This document shows, piece after piece, positions 1 through 6,682 of a stretch of DNA of 7,572 nt. The notes below the pieces were generated by a model. The model was not told where the DNA came from. It saw only the letters and a program-made list of their open reading frames with translations, and ran no database searches. A program made the translations under genes and the position numbers. The DNA is from a bacterium (GTDB taxonomy: Bacteria > Planctomycetota > UBA11346). Position 1 is the first letter of the stretch; each line of letters opens with the position of its first letter. The DNA lies in the NCBI GenBank assembly GCA_020049615.1, contig JAIFKN010000281.1, positions 1 through 7,572 of the forward strand. Reading direction: 5' to 3'.

Positions 1-354
<354 letters not shown>

Positions 355-357
355 CGC

Positions 358-385
358 TGGACTCGTCGGGGCGAGGCGCTATGAA
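358..385 (+). promoter_or_regulatory. Weak candidate sigma-70 promoter for the tRNA-Ala gene
   Basis: TGGACT (358-363) and TATGAA (380-385) are separated by 16 bp and each matches four of six positions of the -35 and -10 consensus. A transcript would start near 391, just ahead of the mature tRNA 5' end at 402. The -10 hexamer lies in the loop of the 371-395 hairpin. The match is weak, and co-transcription with citrate synthase is an alternative. Confidence 0.25.
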
Positions 386-395
386 GCCGCCTCGC
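371..395 (+). terminator. Stem-loop after citrate synthase (possible terminator)
   Basis: An 8-bp perfect stem (GCGAGGCG at 371-378 pairing with CGCCTCGC at 388-395) encloses a 9-nt loop. It lies 16 bp after the citrate synthase stop and 6 bp before the tRNA gene. There is no U-tract after it, so it is not a textbook intrinsic terminator. It may serve as a 3' mRNA-stabilising hairpin, a weak terminator, or a leader structure of the tRNA precursor. Confidence 0.4.
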
Positions 396-401
396 TGGTG
401 C

Positions 402-477
402 GGGGACATAGCTCAGTTGGTAGAGCGGTTCGTTCGCAATGAACAGGTCTGGGGTTCAAATCCCCATGTCTCCACCA
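402..477 (+). tRNA. tRNA-Ala (anticodon CGC, reads GCG), CCA encoded
   Basis: A complete 76-nt cloverleaf can be drawn. The acceptor stem is GGGGACA (402-408) with TGTCTCC (467-473). The D stem is GCTC/GAGC. The anticodon stem is GTTCG/TGAAC around the loop TTCGCAA, with anticodon CGC at 435-437. The T stem is TGGGG/CCCCA around TTCAAAT, the discriminator is A474, and the CCA at 475-477 is encoded. The third acceptor pair is G3:U70 (404 with 470 in register), the classical alanine identity element, which supports the anticodon call. Dedicated reading of GCG fits a GC-rich genome. The T arm and 3' acceptor strand are also the start of the long inverted repeat that follows. Confidence 0.95.
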
Positions 478-540
478 GAAACGGAAGAAGCCCGGCCTTG
501 CAGGCCGGGCTTCTTCCGTTTCTGGTGGAGGCATGGGGAT
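460..540. repeat. 39-bp-arm inverted repeat that mirrors the tRNA-Ala 3' end
   Basis: Bases 460-498 are the reverse complement of 502-540 (paired coordinates add to 1000) with a single exception, T469 opposite G531, which would still be a G:U pair in RNA. The outer 18 bp of the left arm are the tRNA T-loop edge, T-stem 3' strand, acceptor strand, discriminator and CCA. The right arm therefore carries an inverted copy of the tRNA 3' tail on the minus strand. A transcript through this region could fold either as the tRNA or as a 39-bp hairpin. It looks like an inverted duplication that included the tRNA end and its terminator arm. Confidence 0.9.
478..522 (+). terminator. Long perfect hairpin directly behind the tRNA (likely terminator)
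   Basis: The 21-nt arm 478-498 pairs perfectly with 502-522 around a 3-nt loop (TGC). The right arm passes through CTTCTTCCGTTTCT, which gives a moderately U-rich descending strand. This is what would be expected of a strong tRNA terminator or processing signal, and it begins on the base after the CCA. The base-pairing does not stop there: it continues outward into the tRNA itself (see the 460-540 repeat). Confidence 0.75.
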
Positions 541-578
541 GTGGCGGGCCCCACGGCGTCGGCGTAGCCTCGCCGGTC

Positions 579-597
579 GCTCGGCCGCAGGCCGAGC
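579..597. repeat. Perfect 8-bp stem-loop, GC-rich
   Basis: GCTCGGCC (579-586) and GGCCGAGC (590-597) form an exact inverted repeat around a GCA loop. It lies in the non-coding block between the tRNA terminator and the 3' end of the polymerase gene. It has no U-tract on either strand. Confidence 0.6.
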
Positions 598-609
598 AGT
601 TGGCCTGCT

Positions 610-640
610 ACCGGCCGGAGCGGCCGGTACCTCGCTCCGG
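610..640. repeat. Two overlapping, mutually exclusive stem-loops
   Basis: ACCGGCC (610-616) pairs with GGCCGGT (622-628). The overlapping CCGGAGCG (615-622) pairs with CGCTCCGG (633-640). Only one of the two can form at a time. The second would occupy the bases immediately before the orphan tRNA-like TTCAAAT loop. The alternative-structure layout resembles attenuators, but no gene is placed to be controlled by it on the plus strand. On the minus strand it lies just downstream of the polymerase stop codon, where it could help end or protect that mRNA. Confidence 0.5.
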
Positions 641-663
641 TTCAAATCCCTCCTGGACCACCA
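639..663 (+). other. Orphan tRNA 3'-end-like fragment (T loop to CCA)
   Basis: GG-TTCAAAT (639-647) is followed by CCCTC (648-652), CTGGACC (653-659), A660 and CCA (661-663). This is the exact register of a tRNA T loop, 3' T-stem strand, 7-nt acceptor strand, discriminator and CCA. The partner strands are missing: no GAGGG precedes the loop (it is TCCGG) and no GGTCCAG 5' acceptor strand is found upstream. It shares GGTTCAAATCCC and CCACCA with the tRNA-Ala 3' end in the same register, with different sequence between. The best reading is a tRNA remnant or an attachment-site-like relic rather than a working tRNA. It ends 3 bp from the polymerase stop codon. Confidence 0.5.
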
Positions 664-666
664 CGA

Positions 667-3612
667 CTACAGCAGGCCCACCTGTTCGGCCTGCACCGTC
701 AGCACGCCGAAGGATTCCAGCAGCTTGCCGCTGATGCGCAGCGGGGCGCCGCCATCGAGCAGATTGCCGTAGGCCTTGTAGGCGTCGGGGAACCACACCG
801 TCTCGACCAGTCCGGTCTCGTCCTCGATGGTGGCGAAGGTCATCGGGCGGGCGCCATCCGCCGACGTCGCGTCGACCTGCTTGCGGGTCACGGGCAGGCC
901 GATCACCGTCACCTGGCGGTTGCGCATGGCGAACGACAGCTCGGCGGCGCGGACGCGGCGGGCTGGCAGGCGATGGAGCAGCAGCGGATGGTGCTCGGGC
1001 AGGAAGCCGAGGGTGCGCAGGCGTTGCGGACGCGGATCACGTTCTGGCAGCGGCGGCGGCTCGGGATCGGCGTCGGGCTCGCGGGCCATCGCCAGATCGA
1101 TCCACTGCTCATCAGGATCCGTCTCGCGCAGGCGCGGCGGCGGCTGCACCGCCAGCGCCTCGACCAGCCAGGCGCGCTGCGCCGGGGTGCATGCCACGGT
1201 GATGGCGTCGAGCGCCCCGGCGTGCAGCAGCGCCTCCAGCCGGGCGGTGTCGAGGGCGCAGCGCCGGCGCAGGTCGGCGATGCCGGAGAACGGCGCACGA
1301 CGGCGTTCGCGCACGATGCGCTCGGCCGCCGGCCGGCCAAGGTGCGGCACGAGATGGAAGCCGCAGCGGATCGCGCCTCCCCCCTCCGGCGCGGTCTTCC
1401 ACGCGCTGTGCAGCACGCACGGGCCGCGGATGGCGACACCGCGGCGGCGGGCGTCCTCGAGATAGCAGCCGGGACTGTAGAAGCCGCCCTCGTTGGCGAC
1501 GACGCGGGCGAGGAACACCGCCGGGTGGTGCGCCTTGAGCCAGGCGCACTGGAACGAGACCATGGCGTAGCTGGCCGAGTGCGCCTTGCAGAACGAATAG
1601 CCGGCGAACGAGCTGATCATGCCCCAGACCAGCTCGCACACCTCGCTGGTCACGCCGTGGGCGGCGCAGCCGGTGCGGAACGCGTCGGCGAAGCGGGTCA
1701 GGCGCGAGCCGGTGTCCCAGTGGCCGAGCGCCTTGCGCAGGCCGTTCGACTGCACGTCATCGAAGCCGGCGAGGCGCTGCGCCGCCAGCATGACGTCCTC
1801 CTGGTAGGACAGCACGCCGTAGCTGTCCGACAGCAGCTCGCGCATCGCGGGATGCGGGAACCAGGCCGGATCGAGGCGCCCGGTGCGGCGGTGCTGGTGC
1901 AGGCGTTCGAGGTAGGTGTCGATCCAGCGGCTGGCGGCCGGGCGGATGATCGAGCTGTGCACGACCAGGCGGTCGAACTCTCCGCTGCCGGCCTTGGCCT
2001 GCAGCTGGCGCATCGCCGGGCTCTCGATGTAGAAGCAGCCAAGGGTGTCGCCGCGCGCGACCAGCGCGCTGGTCAGCGGATCGTCGGCCGGCGTCCAGCG
2101 CAGCTCGTCGATGGCGAGGCCCATGCCGCGCAGATCGGCCAGGCTGTCCCGCACCACCGCCAGGGCGCGGTTGCCGAGCAGATCGATCTTCACCAGGCCC
2201 ATCGCCTCGGTGCCGTCCTTCTCCCACGGCAGGGTCGGCAGGCCGGCGCCGTCGATGCGCTTGGCCGAGGGATGCAGCGGGGCGAGGTCGCCGACCGGCT
2301 CGCTGGTGATGACGATGCCGCCGCAGTGCAGGCCGAGGTGGTGCGGAGCGTCGACCACGCGCGCCGCCGCCGCCAGCAGTGCCGGCCACGGGCCGTCGAG
2401 GCGGGCGGGGATGCCATAGCGGTCCTCGGCGCGCAGGCGGTCGCGCACCGCGCTGATCGCCGCGTCGGACTCGCCGGCGGCGCGGGCGACGGCGCGCAGC
2501 GCACCCCAGCGGCGCAGGCGCAGATGGTTGGCCACCGCCGCGACATGCCCGGCGCCGTAGGTCGCCAGCGCGGCGCGCAGCACGTCGTCGCGCTCGTCCC
2601 AGGGGAAGTCGATGTCGAGGTCCGGCGGATCCGTGCGCGACGGGGCGAGGAAGCGTTCGAACAGCAGGTTCCAGCGCACCGGATCGACGTTGGTGATGCC
2701 CAGGCAGTAGCACACCAGGCTGGAGGCGCCGCTGCCGCGACCGCAGGTCCGCCGCCCGCCGACCAGATCGGCCACGGTGAGGATGTAGCCGCAGAAGTCC
2801 TTCTGCGCGATCACCGCCAGCTCGCGCGCCAGGCGCTCGCGCACCGCCACCGGCAGCGGCTCGCCGTAGCGCGCCCGCGCGCCCAGCGTCGCCCGCCGGG
2901 TCAGCTCGGCCGCGGCGTCGGCATGCAGCGACGGCGGCATGTGCCACGAACCGCCCGGCCGGTGGACGCAGCGCGCCGCCAGCGCCGCGCCGGCCGCCAG
3001 CAACTCGGGATGACGGGCGTAGGCCTGTCGCATCCGCGGCAGCAGGGTGAGGTCGCCATCGCCGCCGACCGCGCGCCCCTCGCGATCGCGCAGGCGGGCG
3101 AGCACCGGCGCCGAGGCGCGGTCGCCGGGCGCGATGTGCGCCAACTCGGCCACCGCCGCCGCCGGGCAGCCGCCCGGTCCGGGATCGGGCCGCTCGCCGG
3201 AGCGCCACCACACCTCGGCCCCGGCCGCCTCCCACGCCGAGATCCCACCGCGCACCAGCGCCACCAGCCCGTCGAGGCCGGGACGCAGCCGGCCGGCCGC
3301 CCAGGCCTCCGGTTCGCCATGCTTCCAGGTCAGCAGCCGGCACAGGCTGCGGTAGCCCTCGGCCGCCGGCGCCAGCAGCAGCACATCATCGCCCTGCCAG
3401 CGCACGGTGGCGCCGACCGCGACCCGCTCACGTCCCCAGGCCGCCAGGGTGGCTGGCAGACTGCACAGGTCGTCGCGGTCGGCGAGGACGGCGAGCGGGA
3501 TGCCCTGCGCCTGCAGCGCTTCGCCCCAGGCCTGGGGGCTGCACGAACCCTCCAGCGGGCTGTGGTGGGTGCGGATGGCAAGCAGGGGCAGCGAGGTCCC
3601 GTATGGGTTCAT
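667..3612 (-). CDS. Short DnaE-type DNA polymerase III alpha subunit, probably error-prone/translesion class
   Basis: The product is a C-family replicative-type DNA polymerase of 981 residues if started at the ATG at 3612. Residue numbers below use the longer 995-residue form from the ATG at 3654, which adds 14 residues that lie over promoter-like sequence. The N-terminal PHP region (about 20-90) has [12 protein letters not shown] and VLADRDDL, so the usual HxH and DH metal ligands are absent. The palm carries GRGSGASSL (305-313), PPDLDIDF (343-350, catalytic D347 and D349) and VKIDLLG (D491), so all three catalytic aspartates are present. The fingers and helix-hairpin-helix region follow to about 830, and an OB fold occupies about 915-995. 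DnaE1 is usually near 1160 residues with a C-terminal tau-binding domain. This protein stops at the OB fold, like DnaE2-type and related short mutagenic polymerases, which extend damaged templates after SOS induction. No imuA or imuB lies beside it here. A solitary housekeeping DnaE is unlikely. Confidence 0.92.
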   Translation of the reverse strand: MNPYGTSLPLLAIRTHHSPLEGSCSPQAWGEALQAQGIPLAVLADRDDLCSLPATLAAWGRERVAVGATVRWQGDDVLLLAPAAEGYRSLCRLLTWKHGEPEAWAAGRLRPGLDGLVALVRGGISAWEAAGAEVWWRSGERPDPGPGGCPAAAVAELAHIAPGDRASAPVLARLRDREGRAVGGDGDLTLLPRMRQAYARHPELLAAGAALAARCVHRPGGSWHMPPSLHADAAAELTRRATLGARARYGEPLPVAVRERLARELAVIAQKDFCGYILTVADLVGGRRTCGRGSGASSLVCYCLGITNVDPVRWNLLFERFLAPSRTDPPDLDIDFPWDERDDVLRAALATYGAGHVAAVANHLRLRRWGALRAVARAAGESDAAISAVRDRLRAEDRYGIPARLDGPWPALLAAAARVVDAPHHLGLHCGGIVITSEPVGDLAPLHPSAKRIDGAGLPTLPWEKDGTEAMGLVKIDLLGNRALAVVRDSLADLRGMGLAIDELRWTPADDPLTSALVARGDTLGCFYIESPAMRQLQAKAGSGEFDRLVVHSSIIRPAASRWIDTYLERLHQHRRTGRLDPAWFPHPAMRELLSDSYGVLSYQEDVMLAAQRLAGFDDVQSNGLRKALGHWDTGSRLTRFADAFRTGCAAHGVTSEVCELVWGMISSFAGYSFCKAHSASYAMVSFQCAWLKAHHPAVFLARVVANEGGFYSPGCYLEDARRRGVAIRGPCVLHSAWKTAPEGGGAIRCGFHLVPHLGRPAAERIVRERRRAPFSGIADLRRRCALDTARLEALLHAGALDAITVACTPAQRAWLVEALAVQPPPRLRETDPDEQWIDLAMAREPDADPEPPPLPERDPRPQRLRTLGFLPEHHPLLLHRLPARRVRAAELSFAMRNRQVTVIGLPVTRKQVDATSADGARPMTFATIEDETGLVETVWFPDAYKAYGNLLDGGAPLRISGKLLESFGVLTVQAEQVGLL

Positions 3613-3616
3613 ATAG

Positions 3617-3645
3617 ATACAATGGGTCCATGCGGATCCGTTCAA
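3617..3645 (-). promoter_or_regulatory. Candidate promoter of the polymerase gene, overlapping a dyad-like site
   Basis: On the minus strand TTGAAC (3645-3640) is followed 17 bp later by TTGTAT (3622-3617); TGTATC one base on is an alternative -10. Transcription would begin at or within a few bases of the ATG at 3612, so the mRNA could be leaderless, which agrees with the lack of a Shine-Dalgarno. The stretch TTGT-N8-GAAC (3622-3607) resembles a degenerate LexA-like CTGT-N8-ACAG dyad, and SOS control would suit this polymerase. The match is imperfect and LexA boxes differ between phyla, so this is only suggestive. Confidence 0.35.
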
Positions 3646-3669
3646 GCGCTTCATACCATCCCCTTACCA

Positions 3670-3684
3670 GCGCATATATTGCGC
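3670..3684. promoter_or_regulatory. Inverted repeat GCGCA-N5-TGCGC upstream of the chemoreceptor gene
   Basis: GCGCA (3670-3674) and TGCGC (3680-3684) flank an AT-only centre, TATAT. The site ends 9 bp before the chemoreceptor ATG at 3694 and is one of two AT islands in a 70% G+C region. TATATT (3675-3680) could itself be a -10 element, in which case a repressor bound here would block the promoter directly. A transcription-factor operator is the likely role, but the factor is unknown. Confidence 0.4.
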
Positions 3685-3693
3685 AATCACCAT

Positions 3694-5463
3694 ATGCTGC
3701 ATCGCGCCGCCATCGTCCTTCTCTCCACCCTCGGCCCCCTGCTCGGCTGCGCCCTGGCGGCGGGGGCCCCGTTGTGGATCGCCTGTGCCGGCGCAGCCGT
3801 CCTGGCCACCGGCGCCTGCTGGCTGAGCCTGCGCTGGACCCAGCCGATCGTCGCGCCGGCCATCCGCAGCACCGTCTCCCATCTGCCGCCAACCATCCTG
3901 GCCGAGGCCGGCCGGGCCCGCGAATCCTCCGTCGCCCTCTCCGCCGCGATCGTCGACCTGCTAGGCACCGCCGAAGCCACGACCGAGCGCGCCCGTTCGG
4001 TCACCACCGCCGCCGAGCGGGTCAGCGCCGATACCCAGACCATCGCCGCCGGCGCCGAGGAGATGTCGGCGACAGTGCGCGAGATCGCCTCGACCACCAG
4101 CGAGGCGGCCAGGGTCGCCGGCGAGGCGGCCGGCCTGGCTGGGGATGCCGAAGCTGCGGTGAAGCGGCTGGGCGTCAGTTCGCAGGGCATCGGCACGGTG
4201 GTCGACGCCATCTCGGGCATCGCCGAGCAGACCAACCTGCTGGCGCTGAACGCCACCATCGAGGCGGCGCGCGCCGGCGATGCCGGACGCGGCTTCGCCG
4301 TGGTCGCCAGCGAGGTCAAGAACCTCGCCCGCCAGACCGCTGAATCGACCGCCGATGTCGGCCGTCGCATCGCCGCCATCCAGGCCGATACCAGCGCCGC
4401 CATCAGTGCGATCAACGCCATCTCGCAACGGATCGGCCGGCTCAACGAGGTGCAGCAGACGGTGGCGAGCGCGGTCGAGGAGCAGTCCGCCACCACCCAG
4501 GAGATGTCGCGCACCATCGCCAGCACGGCCCAAGGCGCCCGCGCCATCGCTGGCGACATCGCCGGGGTCGGCGCGGATGCCGCCCTGGCCGCCATGTCGA
4601 CGGTGATGGTGCGCGACTTCGCCGCCACCTCGGCCCAGGCCAGCGAATCCGTGCTCATCGCCCTCGGCGGCGCGACCGCGACCAAGGACCACGGCGTGCC
4701 GGCCGAGTTGTTCGACCGCGTCATCCGGGCCCACATCGCCTGGCGCACCAGGCTGGTCGCGGCGATCGACGGCAAGCAGACCCCCGATCGTGCGAAGGCC
4801 GCCGACCACAACGCCTGCGAACTGGGCAAGTGCCTGATCGCCGAACGCGATCGCCTGTCCGCCCATCCCGACTTCGCCACCTTGGTCGAGCAGCACCAGC
4901 GCTTCCACGCCGAGGTCGGCAGGATCATCGACCTGGTTGCGGCCAAGCGCCTCGATGAGGCGCGCAGCGAACTCACCACCGGCGGCTTCGCGCTGGCGTC
5001 GGAGAAGACCCTGGGACTGATCGCCCGCATGAAGCCGATGGGCTCGACCGCCGGCATGTCGGCGCTGGCCTGGTCGCCGGAATACGCCACCGGCGTGGCC
5101 CAGGTCGACGCCCAGCACCAGGAGCTGTTCGCCCGCGTCGCCGCGCTGCACAGCGCGATGATGTCCGGCGCCGGCCGCGCCAAGGTGATCGAACTGGTCG
5201 GCTTCCTCGCCGACTACACGGTCAGCCACTTCGCCGAGGAGGAGGCGCTGATGGTACGGGCCCGCTATGCGGATCTCGAGCAGCACCGCGGCCTGCACAA
5301 GACCCTGCTCGGCCAGGTCGGCGAGCTGCGCGCGAAGCTCGACCGCGGCGAGACGCTGAAGACGCTGGAAGTCACCGAGTTCCTCGGCGGCTGGCTGCGC
5401 CACCACATCCTGAAGGTCGACCACGCCTACGTGCCTGCGATGCGCGCCGCCGGGCTCGCCTGA
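3694..5463 (+). CDS. Membrane-anchored chemoreceptor: MCP signalling domain + CZB zinc-binding + bacteriohemerythrin domain
   Basis: A 589-residue sensory protein. Residues about 5-47 form two hydrophobic helices with almost no loop, a membrane anchor without a periplasmic ligand domain; no HAMP is recognisable. Residues about 90-320 are the coiled-coil MCP signalling domain, with the kinase-control tip [12 protein letters not shown]...IEAARAG...GRGFAVVA (175-205) that contacts CheA and CheW. Helical Glu/Gln-rich stretches near 121-132 and 261-275 are possible methylation regions. Residues about 340-425 are a CZB domain with the 3His/1Cys zinc set H347, C375 (in CELGKC), H401 and H405. Residues about 456-585 are a hemerythrin with every diiron ligand visible: H475, H512, E516, H531, H535, H571, D576. 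Hemerythrin domains on chemoreceptors (DcrH type) bind O2. CZB domains respond to zinc or oxidants. The protein therefore probably reports oxygen, redox or metal state from the cytoplasm. The ATG at 3694 was chosen because it opens the membrane anchor; no Shine-Dalgarno is visible. Confidence 0.93.
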   Translation: MLHRAAIVLLSTLGPLLGCALAAGAPLWIACAGAAVLATGACWLSLRWTQPIVAPAIRSTVSHLPPTILAEAGRARESSVALSAAIVDLLGTAEATTERARSVTTAAERVSADTQTIAAGAEEMSATVREIASTTSEAARVAGEAAGLAGDAEAAVKRLGVSSQGIGTVVDAISGIAEQTNLLALNATIEAARAGDAGRGFAVVASEVKNLARQTAESTADVGRRIAAIQADTSAAISAINAISQRIGRLNEVQQTVASAVEEQSATTQEMSRTIASTAQGARAIAGDIAGVGADAALAAMSTVMVRDFAATSAQASESVLIALGGATATKDHGVPAELFDRVIRAHIAWRTRLVAAIDGKQTPDRAKAADHNACELGKCLIAERDRLSAHPDFATLVEQHQRFHAEVGRIIDLVAAKRLDEARSELTTGGFALASEKTLGLIARMKPMGSTAGMSALAWSPEYATGVAQVDAQHQELFARVAALHSAMMSGAGRAKVIELVGFLADYTVSHFAEEEALMVRARYADLEQHRGLHKTLLGQVGELRAKLDRGETLKTLEVTEFLGGWLRHHILKVDHAYVPAMRAAGLA

Positions 5464-5473
5464 CGATCGGCGC

Positions 5474-5502
5474 TGGCCAACCTGCGCCAACGACGCTAGA
5501 CT
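5474..5502 (+). promoter_or_regulatory. Candidate promoter giving a leaderless mRNA for the FHA-pseudokinase gene
   Basis: TGGCCA (5474-5479) and TAGACT (5497-5502) are 17 bp apart. The -10-like hexamer, of TAnnnT form, ends 6 bp before the ATG at 5509, so transcription would start on or next to the first base of the start codon. No Shine-Dalgarno is visible. The -35 match is weak. Read-through from the chemoreceptor gene 45 bp upstream is the alternative. Confidence 0.35.
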
Positions 5503-5508
5503 CGGGGC

Positions 5509-6675
5509 ATGCCCCTGCTCCACGTCCAGGACCGTCAACTGCGCGTCGGCGGCCCGTTCACCATCGGCCGCGCCAAGACCTGCAACCTGTGCATCGGACA
5601 TGGCTCGCTCAGCCGCGAGCACGCCCGCCTCTATCCGGAAGGCGAGGACTGGATCGTCGAGGACCTGCACTCGGCCAACGGTACCGCGGTGAACGGCCGG
5701 CCGCTGGTGGCCGGCCCGGTCAAGCTGGCCGACAACGACGTGATCACGGTCGGCGAGTTCACCCTGCGCTTCGCCCTGCCGGAGCGTCCGGGCCTGGAGC
5801 TGGCGCCGGAGCCGGAGGCGACGCCCGCGGCGCTCGATCCGCGCAAGCTGCCCGGCACGACCCTGGCCGGCTACGCGGTGAAGACGCTGGAGCGGCAGGA
5901 GGTCGCCGGCCCGCTGTTCCAGGCGGCGCATGTGAAGACCGGCCGTCCCGTGCTGCTGTGGCTCCTCGATCCGCGCATCGAGGCGCAGGAGGAGCCCGAC
6001 TTCTTCCGTCGCTTCACCGACACCCTGACCACAGCAGCGGGGCTCAAGCACCCCGACCTGATCCGCGTCTACCAGGTCGGCCGCGAGCAGGGCCTGATCT
6101 GGTACGCCACCGAACCGGCCGGCGGCTCGACGCTCGCGCAACTGGTCCACCAGGGCTTCACTCCGCTGCGCGCGGTCTCCACCGTCCTGCGCGCCTGCAG
6201 GCTGCTGCACGCCTACCACGAGGCCGGTCTGGTGCACGGCGACCTCAAGCCGGCGCTGCTGCATGTCGACGATGGCGGCCGGGTGCGGCTGGGCAGCTTC
6301 GGCCTGGCGGGGCTGAACAGCGCCAACCGCCGCATGCTGCAGGCCGAGGGCGCGACGCGTCAGGTGTTCTACCTCTGCCCGGTGCAGGCGGCGAGCGGCG
6401 ACTGCAACGTGAAGAGCGACATGTACGGCCTCGGCTGCATCCTGGTCCAATTGCTGACTGGACGTCCGCCGTTCATCGGCAACAACTTCCAGGAGGTGCT
6501 GGCGGCGCACCGTGAACAGCCGGTGCCGAAGCCGTCGGCGACACTCGGCGTCCCACCGCTGCTCGACGAGATCCTCGACGGCATGCTGGCCAAGGATCCG
6601 TTCTCGCGCTACGACGACCTCGGACCGGTGATCCGCAACCTCGGCGCGCTCGAAGCGATGCTGACGCCGGCCTGA
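5509..6675 (+). CDS. FHA domain fused to a protein-kinase fold that lacks catalytic residues (pseudokinase)
   Basis: A 388-residue cytoplasmic protein with no membrane segment. Residues about 1-90 are a forkhead-associated domain with its phosphothreonine-reading residues in place: G20-R21, S35-R36-E37-H38, N57-G58-T59 and N62-G63. A Pro/Glu/Ala linker (about 91-115) leads to a Ser/Thr-kinase-like fold (about 120-385). The fold keeps LKHPDLIRVYQVG, HGDLKP (243-248, with D245 and K247), SDMYGLG (303-309) and DPFSRY. It lacks the glycine-rich loop, has Trp151 where the VAIK lysine should be, L251 or L250 in place of the metal-binding Asn, LGSFG (261-265) in place of DFG, and PVQ in place of the PEQ after the activation loop. 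Phosphotransfer is therefore unlikely. It probably acts as a scaffold that reads phosphothreonine on partners and regulates them. It follows the chemoreceptor by 45 bp on the same strand and ends 7 bp from a convergent gene. Confidence 0.9.
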   Translation: MPLLHVQDRQLRVGGPFTIGRAKTCNLCIGHGSLSREHARLYPEGEDWIVEDLHSANGTAVNGRPLVAGPVKLADNDVITVGEFTLRFALPERPGLELAPEPEATPAALDPRKLPGTTLAGYAVKTLERQEVAGPLFQAAHVKTGRPVLLWLLDPRIEAQEEPDFFRRFTDTLTTAAGLKHPDLIRVYQVGREQGLIWYATEPAGGSTLAQLVHQGFTPLRAVSTVLRACRLLHAYHEAGLVHGDLKPALLHVDDGGRVRLGSFGLAGLNSANRRMLQAEGATRQVFYLCPVQAASGDCNVKSDMYGLGCILVQLLTGRPPFIGNNFQEVLAAHREQPVPKPSATLGVPPLLDEILDGMLAKDPFSRYDDLGPVIRNLGALEAMLTPA

Positions 6676-6682
6676 GCCGCGA

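Noticed and set aside
379..645. A minus-strand small frame with the peptide HGDLNPRP over the tRNA.
   Set aside because: That peptide is the familiar translation of an antisense tRNA T arm and is a frequent annotation artefact; the tRNA explains it.
402..663. A genomic island inserted at the tRNA-Ala gene.
   Set aside because: There is no integrase and no long direct repeat of the tRNA 3' end. The shared stretch with the orphan fragment is only 12 bp plus CCACCA, and the distance is too short to hold cargo.
3610..3654. The longer polymerase start at the ATG at 3654.
   Set aside because: The extra 14 residues lie over the -35/-10-like elements and have no Shine-Dalgarno. The DnaE-like sequence begins just after the ATG at 3612. 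The longer form remains possible.
973..5463. A single plus-strand open frame of about 1500 codons running antisense through the whole polymerase gene and into the chemoreceptor.
   Set aside because: It is open because stop codons are rare at this G+C content and it shares the chemoreceptor frame. Before 3694 the translation is low-complexity Arg/Ala/Gly/Gln sequence without domains, while the opposite strand encodes a clear polymerase.
5464..5508. GGCGC...GCGCC in the gap after the chemoreceptor gene as an intrinsic terminator.
   Set aside because: The stem is only 5 bp with a 10-nt loop and no U-tract, and it overlaps the proposed FHA promoter. It is not convincing in this GC-rich context.
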